Counted from the first letter of the stretch, positions 8,733 to 17,746 are shown. The stretch: DNA of 64,000 nt from Streptomyces sp. Q6 (GCF_036967205.1 NZ_CP146022.1:2666001-2730000); one strand, 5' to 3'. Made by a program: numbers and translations. Notes: generated by a model from the sequence alone, not told the origin.

Positions 8733-8758
8733 CTGTGCGGATCACCTGATCCGCACAG
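8733..8758 (+). terminator. 12 bp hairpin between fabH and acpP
   Basis: Positions 8733-8744 and 8747-8758 form a perfect 12 bp inverted repeat around a CC loop centre, 5 bases after the fabH stop. There is no T run, so it may act as a partial terminator, or as an RNA processing or stability element that lets acpP be expressed at a different level from fabD and fabH. This role is inferred from position. Confidence 0.6.
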
Positions 8759-8825
8759 CTGCCACTCACCTGCCGCTCCGCGGCGGGCGCCACACCCTCT
8801 GGATACACACCGAAGGAGCGCCACA

Positions 8826-9074
8826 ATGGCCGCCACTCAGGAAGAGATCGTCGCCGGTCTCGCCGAGATCGTGAACGAGATCGCCGGCATCCCGGTCGAG
8901 GACGTCCAGCTGGACAAGTCCTTCACCGACGACCTGGACGTCGACTCGCTGTCCATGGTCGAGGTCGTCGTCGCCGCCGAAGAGCGCTTCGACGTCAAGA
9001 TCCCGGACGACGACGTCAAGAACCTCAAGACCGTCGGCGACGCCACGAAGTACATCCTCGACCACCAGGCCTGA
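8826..9074 (+). CDS. acpP: acyl carrier protein AcpP
   Basis: This 82-residue acidic carrier protein holds growing fatty acyl chains on a 4'-phosphopantetheine arm. The arm attaches to Ser41 in DDLDVDSLSMVEVVV. The rest is the usual four-helix pattern ending in a hydrophobic helix (VGDATKYILDHQA). A GAAGGAG ribosome-binding site lies just before the ATG. It sits between fabH and fabF and is expected to be the most abundant product of the operon. Confidence 0.97.
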   Translation: MAATQEEIVAGLAEIVNEIAGIPVEDVQLDKSFTDDLDVDSLSMVEVVVAAEERFDVKIPDDDVKNLKTVGDATKYILDHQA

Positions 9075-9163
9075 GCCACCGGCTTCAGTCCCTAAGGTCA
9101 GTCGCTCCGCCACCCGGCGGTGGCGCCGCTGAATCCCTCGCATCCGTTGGAGAAAGAATTCCT

Positions 9164-10435
9164 GTGAGCTCGACCAATCGCACCGTGGTCGTCACCGGTA
9201 TCGGCGCAACCACACCGCTGGGTGGCGACGCGACATCCACCTGGGAGGGTCTGGTCGCCGGACGTTCCGGTGTCACGCCCCTCGAGCAGGAGTGGGCCGC
9301 CGACCAGGCGGTCCGTATCGCGGCGCAGATCGCCGTGGATCCGGGCGAGGTCATTCCTCGTCCTCAGGCCCGCAAGCTGGACCGCTCCGCGCAGTTCGCG
9401 CTGATCGCCGCCAAGGAAGCCTGGGCCGACGCCGGTTTCACCGACAAGGCCGGTGACGATCCGGCCGTCGACCCCGACCGTCTGGGCGCCGTCATCGCGT
9501 CCGGCATCGGCGGTGTGACCACGCTGCTCGACCAGTACGACGTGCTGAAGGAGAAGGGCGTTCGCCGCGTCTCCCCGCACACCGTGCCGATGCTGATGCC
9601 CAACGGCCCGTCGGCCAACGTGGGCCTGGCCGTGAACGCCCGCGCGGGTGTGCACACCCCGGTCTCCGCCTGCGCGTCGGGCGCCGAGGCCATCGGCTAC
9701 GGCATCGAGATGATCCGCACCGGCCGCGCCGACGTCGTCGTCTGCGGTGGCACCGAGGCGGCCATCCACCCGCTGCCCATCGCCGCGTTCGGCAACATGA
9801 TGGCGATGTCCAAGAACAACGACGACCCACAGGGTGCCTCGCGCCCCTACGACACCGGCCGGGACGGCTTCGTCCTCGGTGAGGGTGCCGGCGTCGTCGT
9901 CCTGGAGTCCGCCGAGCACGCCGCACGGCGTGGCGCCCGCGTCTACGCGGAGGCCGTCGGCCAGGGCATCTCCGCCGACAGCCACGACATCGTGCAGCCG
10001 GAGCCGGAGGGCCGCGGTATCGCGCAGGCCCTTCAGCACCTGCTCGACAACACCGACCTGGACCCGGCCGAGATCGTGCACGTGAACGCGCACGCGACGT
10101 CGACGCCCGCCGGTGACGTGGCCGAGCTGAAGGCGCTGCGCAAGGTCTTCGGTGACGACACCGACCACATGGCGGTCTCCGCCACGAAGTCCATGACGGG
10201 TCACCTGCTGGGTGGCGCCGGTGGCGTCGAGAGCGTCGCTTCGGTGCTCGCGCTGTACCACCGGGTCGCTCCGCCGACGATCAACGTGGAGAACCTGGAC
10301 CCCGAGGCCGAGGCCAACGCGGACATCGTCCGTGGCGAGGCGCGCAAGCTGCCCGTCGAGGGCCGGATCGCCGCGCTGAACGACTCGTTCGGCTTCGGTG
10401 GGCACAACGTCGTCCTGGCCTTCCGGACGGTCTGA
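9164..10435 (+). CDS. fabF: 3-oxoacyl-ACP synthase II FabF
   Basis: This 423-residue elongating ketosynthase condenses malonyl-ACP with acyl-ACP. The Cys-His-His triad is present: C170 in PVSACASGAEAIG, H310 in NAHATSTPAGD and H347 in TKSMTGHLLGG. The start is a GTG with a GGAG site at about -10. It is the last gene of the fab operon and is followed by a long perfect hairpin terminator. Length and motifs are normal. Confidence 0.96.
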   Translation: MSSTNRTVVVTGIGATTPLGGDATSTWEGLVAGRSGVTPLEQEWAADQAVRIAAQIAVDPGEVIPRPQARKLDRSAQFALIAAKEAWADAGFTDKAGDDPAVDPDRLGAVIASGIGGVTTLLDQYDVLKEKGVRRVSPHTVPMLMPNGPSANVGLAVNARAGVHTPVSACASGAEAIGYGIEMIRTGRADVVVCGGTEAAIHPLPIAAFGNMMAMSKNNDDPQGASRPYDTGRDGFVLGEGAGVVVLESAEHAARRGARVYAEAVGQGISADSHDIVQPEPEGRGIAQALQHLLDNTDLDPAEIVHVNAHATSTPAGDVAELKALRKVFGDDTDHMAVSATKSMTGHLLGGAGGVESVASVLALYHRVAPPTINVENLDPEAEANADIVRGEARKLPVEGRIAALNDSFGFGGHNVVLAFRTV

Positions 10436-10459
10436 CACGCCCCGACGCTCCGCTGAACA

Positions 10460-10503
10460 CGGCAGTGGGCCCGCTCCGGTAACCCGGGGCGGGCCCACTG
10501 CCG
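10460..10503 (+). terminator. strong hairpin terminator after fabF
   Basis: The 15-base arms 10460-10474 and 10489-10503 (starting CGGCAGTGGGCCCGC) are perfectly complementary with a 14-base loop. It lies between converging fabF and the DUF3145 gene, so it probably stops transcription from both sides. It lacks a U tract, as is usual for Streptomyces terminators. Confidence 0.85.
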
Positions 10504-10527
10504 TTCGCAGAGGCGTCAGACCACTCG

Positions 10528-11022
10528 TCAGACCACCTGATGGAGCCAGCGGACCGGGGCGCCCTCGCCCGCGTAGCGGAAAGGCTCCAGTTCGTCGTCC
10601 CAGGGCTTGCCGAGGAGTCTGGCGAGTTCTGCTTCCAGGTTCGTCTCGCCGGCCTTGGAGCGGGCGAGAGCGGCGCGCAGACGGTCCTCGGGGATGAGGA
10701 TGTCGCCGTGGATGCCGGTGACGGCGTGGAAGATGCCGAGTTCGGGGGTGGCGCTGTAGCGCTCGCCCTCGGCGGCGGCACAGGGTTCGGCCGTCACCTC
10801 GAAGCGCAGCAGTTGCCAGCCGCGCAGCGCGGAGGCCAACTGGGACGCGGTGCCCACCTCGCCCCGCCACGAGAACTCGGATCTCCAGGTGCCCGGCGCC
10901 GCCGGCTGCCTGATCCAGTCGAGGCTGACGCGCGCGCCTAGGACGCCCGCGACCGCCCATTCGACGTGCGGGCACAGCGCGCGCGGCGCGGAGTGCACGT
11001 ACAGAACTCCACGTGTCGTCAC
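10528..11022 (-). CDS. DUF3145 domain-containing protein
   Basis: This is a 164-residue protein that matches DUF3145 throughout, beginning TTRGVLYVHSAPRALCPHVE and containing WRSEFSWRGEVGTASQLASA and LGKPWDDELEPFRYAGEG. Family members are confined to actinobacteria, usually sit next to fabF, and have no known function. No catalytic or metal-binding set is obvious. The GTG start is chosen because the conserved domain begins there. Its persistent linkage to the fab operon suggests a link to lipid synthesis, but that is inference. Confidence 0.85.
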   Translation of the reverse strand: MTTRGVLYVHSAPRALCPHVEWAVAGVLGARVSLDWIRQPAAPGTWRSEFSWRGEVGTASQLASALRGWQLLRFEVTAEPCAAAEGERYSATPELGIFHAVTGIHGDILIPEDRLRAALARSKAGETNLEAELARLLGKPWDDELEPFRYAGEGAPVRWLHQVV

Positions 11023-11310
11023 CGGGACCTCCAGTGTGGGTCGAGGTTCGCCTTCCCCAGCGGCCTCGCGCCCGTGCCGAGCCTTCTTCCCTCTGAGCCC
11101 GACCCATGAGGTTCAGACAAAAAGGGACACATCTGACGTGTTGTAATTTAGCGGAACCGGTACAGCGGGGTCTCACTGGGTCGACCGGGGACCCCGGGGC
11201 GAGGCTATCGCGCAGCGGTGCAAGGAGTGTGACGTACTGTCGGTCCCGAGGCCGACAAACACCGACCTTTCACCCGACAGGGCCACGGCATATGACGGAG
11301 GGGACACGGG

Positions 11311-12231
11311 ATGCGGGAGCGAAGCCACCGGTCGACCGCCGTTCGGGCGGCCGTCGCCGGTGCGGTGGTCGCGGTGCTCGGGGTCGCGGGGCTGACGGCC
11401 TGTGACGCCTCCGGTGACAACTCCCCCGGTCCCGGCGGTTCGACAGCGGCCACGAAGCCGTCGCCGAAGCCCACTCCGACGTGGGACACGAGTCCGCGTT
11501 CCGTCGCCGCCGTGGGCGATTCGATCACGCGGGGGTTCGACGCCTGCTCCGTGCTGTCGGACTGCCCCGAGGTCTCGTGGGCGACCGGTTCCGACGCGCA
11601 GGTCAAGAGTCTCGCCGTACGGCTGCTCGGCAAGAGCCGTGCCGCGTCGCACAGTTGGAACTACGCGCAGACGGGGGCGCGGATGGCCGATCTGCCGGAG
11701 CAGATGCGGCGGGCGGCGGAGCGCGGGCCGGGGCTCGTGACGGTGATGGCCGGGGCCAATGACGCGTGCCGGACGACCGCGGCGGCGATGACGCCCGTGG
11801 CCGACTTCCGGGCCGACTTCGAGGAGTCCCTGCGGCAGTTGCGGCGTACGGCGCCGAAGGCGCAGGTGTACGTGATGAGCGTGCCGGACCTGAAGCGGCT
11901 GTGGTCCGAGGGGCGGGCGAATCCGCTGGGCAAGCAGGTGTGGAAGCTGGGCATCTGCTCGTCGATGCTGGCCGATCCGGACGCCGTCGACAGTGCGGCC
12001 ACCGCGCGGCGCGACGCCGTGCAGGAGCGCGTGGTGGCGTACAACAAGGTGCTGAAGGACGTCTGCGCGAAGGACAAGCGGTGCCGTGACGACGACGGCG
12101 CGGTCTTCGGATACCGGTTCGGGCAGACGCAGTTGAGTCACTGGGACTGGTTCCACCCGAGTGTGAACGGGCAGGCGCGGCTGGCCGAGCTCGCCTATCG
12201 CGCGGTGACCGCGAAGGATCCGGCCGCCTGA
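11311..12231 (+). CDS. secreted SGNH/GDSL hydrolase lipoprotein
   Basis: This is a 306-residue lipoprotein. The signal sequence ends in the lipobox LTAC at about residue 31, followed by a Ser/Gly/Pro-rich linker that places the enzyme on the outer face of the membrane. SGNH blocks are visible: GDSITRGFD (Ser nucleophile), the Asn of GANDAC, and the C-terminal DWFHPS with Asp and His. The family hydrolyses esters of lipids or acetylated glycans. The stop lies 30 bp before a mutarotase gene in the same direction. A TGA-rich start region and the ATG at 11311 fit the signal peptide. Confidence 0.85.
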   Translation: MRERSHRSTAVRAAVAGAVVAVLGVAGLTACDASGDNSPGPGGSTAATKPSPKPTPTWDTSPRSVAAVGDSITRGFDACSVLSDCPEVSWATGSDAQVKSLAVRLLGKSRAASHSWNYAQTGARMADLPEQMRRAAERGPGLVTVMAGANDACRTTAAAMTPVADFRADFEESLRQLRRTAPKAQVYVMSVPDLKRLWSEGRANPLGKQVWKLGICSSMLADPDAVDSAATARRDAVQERVVAYNKVLKDVCAKDKRCRDDDGAVFGYRFGQTQLSHWDWFHPSVNGQARLAELAYRAVTAKDPAA

Positions 12232-12261
12232 GTGTCACAGGGCGGGCGTAGGGTCTCGATC

Positions 12262-13257
12262 ATGCGCAGCGAACTCTTCGACGCCCTCCCCGACGGCACC
12301 GACGTCCACCGCTGGATCCTGGAGCGGGACGGGGTGCGGGTCCGTGTCCTGACGTACGGCGGCATCGTGCAGACCGTCGAGACGCCCGACCGGGAGGGGA
12401 CCGAGGGGCAGATCGTGCTCGGGTTCCCCGATCTCGCCGGCTATCTCGCGCACCCGGGTCCTTACCTGGGCGCGCTGGTGGGGCGGTACGCGAACCGGAT
12501 CGCGGGCGGCCGGTTCCCGCTCGACGACCGGACTTATCACCTCGCGCAGAACGACGGATCGAACTCGCTGCACGGCGGTGAGCGCGGCTTCGACAAGCGG
12601 GTGTGGGGCGCGGAGGCCGTCGGCGAGCACGCGGTGCGGCTGAGCCGGGTCTCGCCGCACGGCGAGGAGGGGTTCCCGGGGCGTCTCGAGGTGTCGGCGA
12701 CGTACGCGCTGGAGGAGGGCGGGGCGCTGCGGATCTCGTACGAGGCCGTGACCGACGCGCCGACGGTCGTGAACCTCACGAACCACACGTACTGGAATCT
12801 CGGCGGGGCCGGTGCCGGGGACGCGGCCGGTGGGCACGAGGTGCGCATCGACGCCGGGCGGGTGACCGCCGTGGACGAGAACCTGATTCCGACCGGTGAG
12901 CTGAGCCCGGTCGAGGGGACGCGGTTCGACTTCCGGGAGAGCCGGAAGGCCGGGCCCGGGTACGACCACAACTATGTGCTCGACAAGGGCGTCACCGGCG
13001 AGGCCGTGACGGTGGCGGAGGTGCGCGACCCGGTGTCGGGGCGGACGTTGAGCGTGGCCACGACCGAGCCGGGGTTGCAGTTCTACACCGCGGACCACTT
13101 CGACGCCGATGTGCCGTTCGCGCCCGGTGACGGGATCGCGCTGGAGACGCAGCACTTCCCGGACTCGCCGAACCGGCCGGAGTTCCCGAGCACCGTGCTG
13201 CGGCCCGGCGAGGTGTACCGGTCGCAGACGGTGTACGGGTTCGGTGTCCGCCCGTAA
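12262..13257 (+). CDS. aldose 1-epimerase (mutarotase), cytoplasmic
   Basis: This is a 331-residue GalM-type mutarotase that interconverts alpha and beta anomers of aldoses. Diagnostic segments are GRYANRIAGGRF, SLHGGERGFDKRVW with a catalytic-region His, NLTNHTYWNLGG with the second His, and the C-terminal ALETQHFPDSPNRPEFPST that carries the catalytic acid Glu. There is no signal peptide, unlike the paralogue at 28258. The ATG at 12262 is chosen because the domain begins right after it. It may serve sugars released by the adjacent GH3 enzyme, which is encoded convergently. Confidence 0.9.
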   Translation: MRSELFDALPDGTDVHRWILERDGVRVRVLTYGGIVQTVETPDREGTEGQIVLGFPDLAGYLAHPGPYLGALVGRYANRIAGGRFPLDDRTYHLAQNDGSNSLHGGERGFDKRVWGAEAVGEHAVRLSRVSPHGEEGFPGRLEVSATYALEEGGALRISYEAVTDAPTVVNLTNHTYWNLGGAGAGDAAGGHEVRIDAGRVTAVDENLIPTGELSPVEGTRFDFRESRKAGPGYDHNYVLDKGVTGEAVTVAEVRDPVSGRTLSVATTEPGLQFYTADHFDADVPFAPGDGIALETQHFPDSPNRPEFPSTVLRPGEVYRSQTVYGFGVRP

Positions 13258-13285
13258 AGAGCCGTCGGAGGTGTGAGGACGGCAA

Positions 13286-13316
13286 AGGGGCGGCGGGGTC
13301 AGGTGCCGCCGCCCCT
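13286..13316. terminator. bidirectional hairpin terminator
   Basis: The 11-base arms 13286-13296 and 13306-13316 (AGGGGCGGCGG and its complement) form a stem with a 9-base loop. It lies between converging galM and the GH3 gene. Confidence 0.8.
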
Positions 13317-13333
13317 GGTCGTGGGGCCGCCGG

Positions 13334-15787
13334 TCAGACGGTGAGCGTCGTGCTCACGCGGTGGTCGGTGAGCGAGCGGCCGGCCGACAGCTCGTAGGAA
13401 CCGGCCTGGTGGGACCAGGACCTGGTGTGCTCGTCCCAGATCTCGAAGGCGCGGCGCGGGAGTTCGACGACGGCTTCGACGCTCTCGCCGGGGGCCGCGC
13501 CGACGCCCGCGAATCCGGCGAGCCAGCGCTCGGGGCGGGCCGCGTCGGGCTCGGTCGGCGACAGGTAGAGCTGGACGACCTCGCGGCCGGGGCGTTCGCC
13601 GGTGTTGCGGACGCGGATCGTCGCCGTGGTGCCGGTGACCTCGATCGACTCGTACGTCCAGTCGGTGTAGCCGAGGCCGTGGCCGAAGGGGTACGCGGGG
13701 GTGGCGCCGGCCTTGTCCCAGGCGCGGTAGCCGATGAACACGCCCTCGGTGTAGGCGAGTTCGCCGTCGGTCGGGGTGACCTGGGTGACCGGGGCGTCGG
13801 TGAGCGAGCCCCAGGTGGTGGGCAGTCGGCCGCCGGGCTCCTCGGCGCCGAACAGGACGTCGGCGAGCGCGTCGCCGCCCTCCTGGCCGGGGAACCAGCT
13901 GAGCAGCACGGCAGCCACGTCATCCCGCCACGGGAGTTCCACCGGGGAGCCGGAGTTGACGACCACGACGGTGTTCGGGTTGGCGGCGGCGACGGCGCGC
14001 ACCACGTCGTCCTGGCGGCCCGGGAGTCGCAGGTCGGTGCGGTCGAAGCCCTCGGACTCGACGCGCTCCGTCGTGGCGACCACGACGACGGCGACCTCGG
14101 CGTCGCGCGCGGCCTCGACGGCCTCGGCGATCAGGGCGTCCTCGTCGCGGCGGGGGCCGAGGTGCGTGAAGGTGAACATCACGGCGGGCAGCGGCATGGC
14201 GAGGGACTTGTCGAGGGGGTGCAGGAGGGAGACCTCGACGGGCACGCCCTCGGTCAGCGCCACCTTGCCGCGCTCCAGCGGGGCGCCGAAGAACGCCTCG
14301 AAGGGGTCGGACTCGTCGCCCATCGGCTGGACACCGTCGTAGAGGACGGTGCCGTCGACGGTGAGGGTGAAGGCGCCGAGGCCGCGCGTGCCGAAGGCGT
14401 GGTCGCCGCTCTCGCGCGGGGTGAAGGTGCCCGTGATCTCGATGCTGTGCAGCGCCTCGTGGGTGACGCCGTCGGGCAGGTCGTCGCCCATCCACTGGAG
14501 CTGGCCGCTGGGCAGGGAGCCCTCGCCGATGACGGTGCCGTCGGCGTCCCGGCAGACCGCGCGCAGCTCGAACCCCTTGTCGGCGGGGCCGAGTTCGTCG
14601 CTCGGGTCGGCGCCGACGGCGTACGTGAGGGAGGTCGCGGCCGCGCTCAGGCCGTCGAGCGGGGAGACGATGCGGGAGGGGAAGACGGTGGCGGAGCCGC
14701 CGCCGAGGACGCGGGCGTCGCGGGCGGCGGCGCCGATCAGGGCGATCCGGGTGTCGGAACGCAGCGGCAGCACACCGGAGTTGCGGACGAGGACGAACGC
14801 GCGGCGGGCGATCTCGCGGGCCAGCGCCTCGCCGTCGATCTCCGCGGGCACCTCGGTGACGACGGGCTCGGCGCCGTCGAGGATGCCGACGCGGGCGGCG
14901 AGCCGCAGCACGTTGCGCACGGCGTCGTCGACCTCGGACTCCTCGGCCTCGCCCGCGCGGACCGCCGCGGCGAGCGCCGGGCCGTAGACCGTCTGCGGTC
15001 CCGGCATGGCGACGTCGAGGCCGCCCTTGAGGTCGCCGGTCGTCGAGCGGGCGGCCATCCAGTCGGAGACGTTGAAGCCGTCGAAGCCCCATTCGCCGCG
15101 CAGGACCTCGTTCACGAGGTAGCGGTGCTCGGTCATCGTCGTGCCGTTGACGGTGTTGTAGGCGGTCATGATGCCCCACGGGTGGGCGTTGGCGACGATG
15201 GCCTCGAAGGGGGCCAGGTAGAGCTCGCGCAGGACGCGTTCGCTGAGCAGGTTGTTCACGGTGAAGCGGTCGGTCTCGGCGTCGTTGGCGACGAAGTGCT
15301 TGACCGTGGTGCCGACGCCGCCGGACTGGACGCCCCGGACGTATCCGGTGCCGATGGCGCCGGTGAGGTACGGGTCCTCGCTGTACGCCTCGAAGTGGCG
15401 GCCGCCGAGCGGGGAGCGGTGCAGGTTCACGGTCGGCGCGAGGAGGACGTGGACGCCCTTGCGGCGGGCTTCCTGGGCGAGCAACTCCCCCGCCCTGCGC
15501 GCGAGTTCCGGGTCCCAGGTGGCGGCGAGCGCGGTCGGGGACGGCAGGGCGATCGACGGGTCGTCCGCGGTCCAGCGCACGCCGCGCACCCCGATCGGGC
15601 CGTCGGACATGACCAGGGACGCCAGGCCGATCTCGGGGATCTCCGGCAGCGACCACATGTCCTGGCCCGCGAGGAGTCGCGCCTTGGTGTCGAGGTCGAG
15701 CTTGCCGAGGGCGGCCTCCACCACCGCCTCGCGGGCCCGCGCCCTCTCGCCGTCCACCTGGTCCGTGCGGTTCGCCTGGTTCGCCAT
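13334..15787 (-). CDS. GH3 beta-glucosidase with PA14 insert
   Basis: This is an 817-residue glycoside hydrolase family 3 enzyme without a signal peptide, so probably cytoplasmic. The N-terminal barrel holds the substrate-binding KHFVANDAE and the nucleophile Asp242 in GFNVSDWMAA. An alpha/beta sandwich domain follows. A PA14 carbohydrate-binding insert occupies about residues 385-530 (TPRESGDHAFGTRG, LTVDGTVLYDG), as in BglS-type beta-glucosidases that prefer short or substituted glucans. A fibronectin-like C-terminal domain ends the protein. It is divergent from a TetR gene that is the likely local regulator. Confidence 0.92.
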   Translation of the reverse strand: MANQANRTDQVDGERARAREAVVEAALGKLDLDTKARLLAGQDMWSLPEIPEIGLASLVMSDGPIGVRGVRWTADDPSIALPSPTALAATWDPELARRAGELLAQEARRKGVHVLLAPTVNLHRSPLGGRHFEAYSEDPYLTGAIGTGYVRGVQSGGVGTTVKHFVANDAETDRFTVNNLLSERVLRELYLAPFEAIVANAHPWGIMTAYNTVNGTTMTEHRYLVNEVLRGEWGFDGFNVSDWMAARSTTGDLKGGLDVAMPGPQTVYGPALAAAVRAGEAEESEVDDAVRNVLRLAARVGILDGAEPVVTEVPAEIDGEALAREIARRAFVLVRNSGVLPLRSDTRIALIGAAARDARVLGGGSATVFPSRIVSPLDGLSAAATSLTYAVGADPSDELGPADKGFELRAVCRDADGTVIGEGSLPSGQLQWMGDDLPDGVTHEALHSIEITGTFTPRESGDHAFGTRGLGAFTLTVDGTVLYDGVQPMGDESDPFEAFFGAPLERGKVALTEGVPVEVSLLHPLDKSLAMPLPAVMFTFTHLGPRRDEDALIAEAVEAARDAEVAVVVVATTERVESEGFDRTDLRLPGRQDDVVRAVAAANPNTVVVVNSGSPVELPWRDDVAAVLLSWFPGQEGGDALADVLFGAEEPGGRLPTTWGSLTDAPVTQVTPTDGELAYTEGVFIGYRAWDKAGATPAYPFGHGLGYTDWTYESIEVTGTTATIRVRNTGERPGREVVQLYLSPTEPDAARPERWLAGFAGVGAAPGESVEAVVELPRRAFEIWDEHTRSWSHQAGSYELSAGRSLTDHRVSTTLTV

Positions 15788-15946
15788 GCCGGCGCCTCCT
15801 CGTCGAGGTCGTCACCTCCGGGTCCGGGCGGGGTGCCCGTCGGAGCACGTCCATCCTGCACCCGATACCTGTAGAGCGGTAGGTTTTGTTATCTGGACGT
15901 TATAAACGATGGCGGCCGCACCTCGTCGATGTCGTACGGTGACCGC

Positions 15947-16600
15947 ATGAGCAGCACCAGAAGCGCCAGGAGCGAGGAGCGGCGGGCCGAGATCCTGCGG
16001 GCCACGCTCGAAGTGATCGCCGAGCGCGGCTACCGGGGCGCGAGCCTGGCGGCCGTCGCCGAGCGGGTGGGGCTCACCCAGCAGGGGCTGCTGCACCACT
16101 TCCCGACCAAGGAGGCGCTGCTCGTCGCCGTCCTGGAGGAGCGGGACCAGTGGGACGCGGTGCCGAACAGCCAGTGGCGGCTCGATCTGCTCGGCTCACT
16201 GGTGGAGTACAACGCGATGCGGCCGGCCATCGTCCAGACGTTCTCGGCGCTGCTCGGGGAGTCGGTGACCGAGGGGCACCCGGCGCGCGACTTCTTCACG
16301 CGGCGCTACGTCGGCGTACGGGAGTCGATGGTGGACGTGCTGCGCACGGAGTACGGGGACCGACTGCCCGGCGGGCTCACCCCGGAGCGGGCCGCGCCCC
16401 TGCTCGTGGCCGTGATGGACGGGCTCCAGTACCAGTGGCTGCTCGACCCGGAGGCCGTGGACATGCCGGGTGCGTTCCGCGATTTCCTCGAACTGCTCGG
16501 CGGCGGCGGGCAGTCGACGGACGCGAGCACGGGCGAGGGTACGGACGCAGATACGGATACGGATACGGGTACGGGTACGGGTCCTACTGGTTCCAGGTGA
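15947..16600 (+). CDS. TetR family transcriptional regulator
   Basis: This is a 217-residue TetR protein. The DNA-binding helix-turn-helix is at about residues 12-58 (ILRATLEVIAERGYRGASLA, VGLTQQGLLHHFPTKEALL). The ligand domain resembles regulators in which FDFLELLGG-like helices end the fold. The last 30 residues are a low-complexity Asp/Thr/Gly tail encoded by a 6 bp tandem repeat, and the tail runs into the next gene on the opposite strand (17 bp overlap at 16584-16600). It is divergent from the GH3 gene, whose promoter it probably controls. The ATG at 15947 is preferred to one six codons upstream. Confidence 0.85.
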   Translation: MSSTRSARSEERRAEILRATLEVIAERGYRGASLAAVAERVGLTQQGLLHHFPTKEALLVAVLEERDQWDAVPNSQWRLDLLGSLVEYNAMRPAIVQTFSALLGESVTEGHPARDFFTRRYVGVRESMVDVLRTEYGDRLPGGLTPERAAPLLVAVMDGLQYQWLLDPEAVDMPGAFRDFLELLGGGGQSTDASTGEGTDADTDTDTGTGTGPTGSR

Positions 16601-16913
16601 CCGCGAGGGCCTTGCTCACCGCGCAGACCGCCGCGAAGACGGCCGCCCAGACGTACGCGCCGGAGAGGGCGAGGGCGGCGACCCCCGCGCCGAACCAGAG
16701 CACTTCGAACGCGACGCGGGTCGCCCCGTGGGTCTTGTAGCGGGCCCTCGGGGAGCCGAAGAGGGACCACGTCGTGATCATCACCGCCAGCCCGGCGAGG
16801 CCGAGCAGCCAGGCCGCCGCCGTGGGGACGTCCCGGGTGAAGCCGTAGGCGCCGACGGCGCCGAGCGCGACCAGTTCCACGGCGAAGAGCACGCCCAGAT
16901 TCAGCGCCTTCAC
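16584..16913 (-). CDS. YrdB/DUF2568 family membrane protein
   Basis: This is a 109-residue membrane protein with four hydrophobic helices and the DUF2568 motif TTWSLFGSPRARY near the middle. The function of the family is not known. The GTG start overlaps the stop of the EI24 gene by 4 bp, so the two are translationally coupled. Its 3' end overlaps the tetR tail by 17 bp on the other strand, an unusually tight convergent arrangement. Confidence 0.8.
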   Translation of the reverse strand: MKALNLGVLFAVELVALGAVGAYGFTRDVPTAAAWLLGLAGLAVMITTWSLFGSPRARYKTHGATRVAFEVLWFGAGVAALALSGAYVWAAVFAAVCAVSKALAVTWNQ

Positions 16914-17746
16914 GACGTGAGACCTCGCGGGGTTTCGTCGGCCCCCGCGATGTGGGGTGCCGGGTGCGGGTGTGGCGCGGTCGTCGGCGCGGCCCCCCGC
17001 GCCTCCGGGTCGCCTTCCAGGTCGCGGACCATCAAGGTCGCCCCCGCCACCGCCCCCGGCATCAGGAACACCGCCACGAACGGGACGAGGAAGGACACCG
17101 CGAGCGGCGCCCCGAAGCCCCAGGCCAGGCCCTTGCGGGACCTCAACAGGGTGAGCCGGTCGCGGAGTTGGACGCCTCGGCGCTGGAGGGCCACCGCCGT
17201 CAGCTCCTCCGTCAGGAAGAAGCCCGTGACGAAGAAACCGAGCACCGGGATGACCGTCTGGCCGACGAAGGGGACGAAGCCGAGCGCGAAGAGGAGCAGG
17301 CCCCACAGCGCCGCGCGGGCCAGGATGCGCAGGCTGTCGCGGGCGGAGATCCACAGCTCGCGCCAGAGCGGGAGGCCCGACTCGGGGACCTCACCGCCGC
17401 TCTCCGCCCGGTCGACCTCCTCGGACAGCGACTCGTAGAAGGGCTGGCCGATCAGGAGGGTGACCGCGGTGAACGTGAGGACCGCGAGGAGCAGGGCGAG
17501 CGCGAAGAGGACCGCCGTCAAGAAGCCGCGGAAGAGGCCGGACCACGGGGACGACCAGTCGTCGGCGAACGGGGTCACCCAGGTGATGGCGTCGTCGCCC
17601 CAGACCCCGAGGCAGACCAGCGCCACCGCGTACAGGACGAGGGTGATCAGGCCGGGCAGCAGACTCCAGCCGTACCGCTTGCCGTGCTGGGCAACCCAGC
17701 GCTGCCCCTTCATCAAATAGCCGAAGCCCGCCCCGAGATCACGCAT
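16910..17746 (-). CDS. EI24/CysZ-like membrane protein
   Basis: This is a 278-residue integral membrane protein with six to seven hydrophobic stretches and EI24/CysZ landmarks: FGYLMKGQRWVAQHGKRYG at the N terminus and FALGFVPFVGQTVIPVLGFF in the middle. CysZ proteins transport sulfate, but many actinobacterial EI24 members have no assigned role, so transport is only a possibility. The ATG at 17746 is used because the domain begins at MRDLGAGFGY; an upstream in-frame ATG would add ten residues. It is followed by the DUF2568 gene with a 4 bp overlap. Confidence 0.82.
   Translation of the reverse strand: MRDLGAGFGYLMKGQRWVAQHGKRYGWSLLPGLITLVLYAVALVCLGVWGDDAITWVTPFADDWSSPWSGLFRGFLTAVLFALALLLAVLTFTAVTLLIGQPFYESLSEEVDRAESGGEVPESGLPLWRELWISARDSLRILARAALWGLLLFALGFVPFVGQTVIPVLGFFVTGFFLTEELTAVALQRRGVQLRDRLTLLRSRKGLAWGFGAPLAVSFLVPFVAVFLMPGAVAGATLMVRDLEGDPEARGAAPTTAPHPHPAPHIAGADETPRGLTS

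Noticed and set aside
6655-8826. 723-codon open frame on the minus strand opposite fabD and fabH
   Set aside because: Same codon-bias artefact; fabD and fabH have complete catalytic motifs on the other strand.
13361-15874. 837-codon open frame on the plus strand opposite the GH3 gene
   Set aside because: Low-complexity Gly/Val/Asp-rich product with no recognisable domain; the GH3 reading is certain.
15850-15925. ACCT-N10-AGGT and GTTAT repeats as TetR operators before the GH3 gene
   Set aside because: The arms are only 4-5 bp and imperfect; TetR control is plausible from layout, but no site can be named with confidence.
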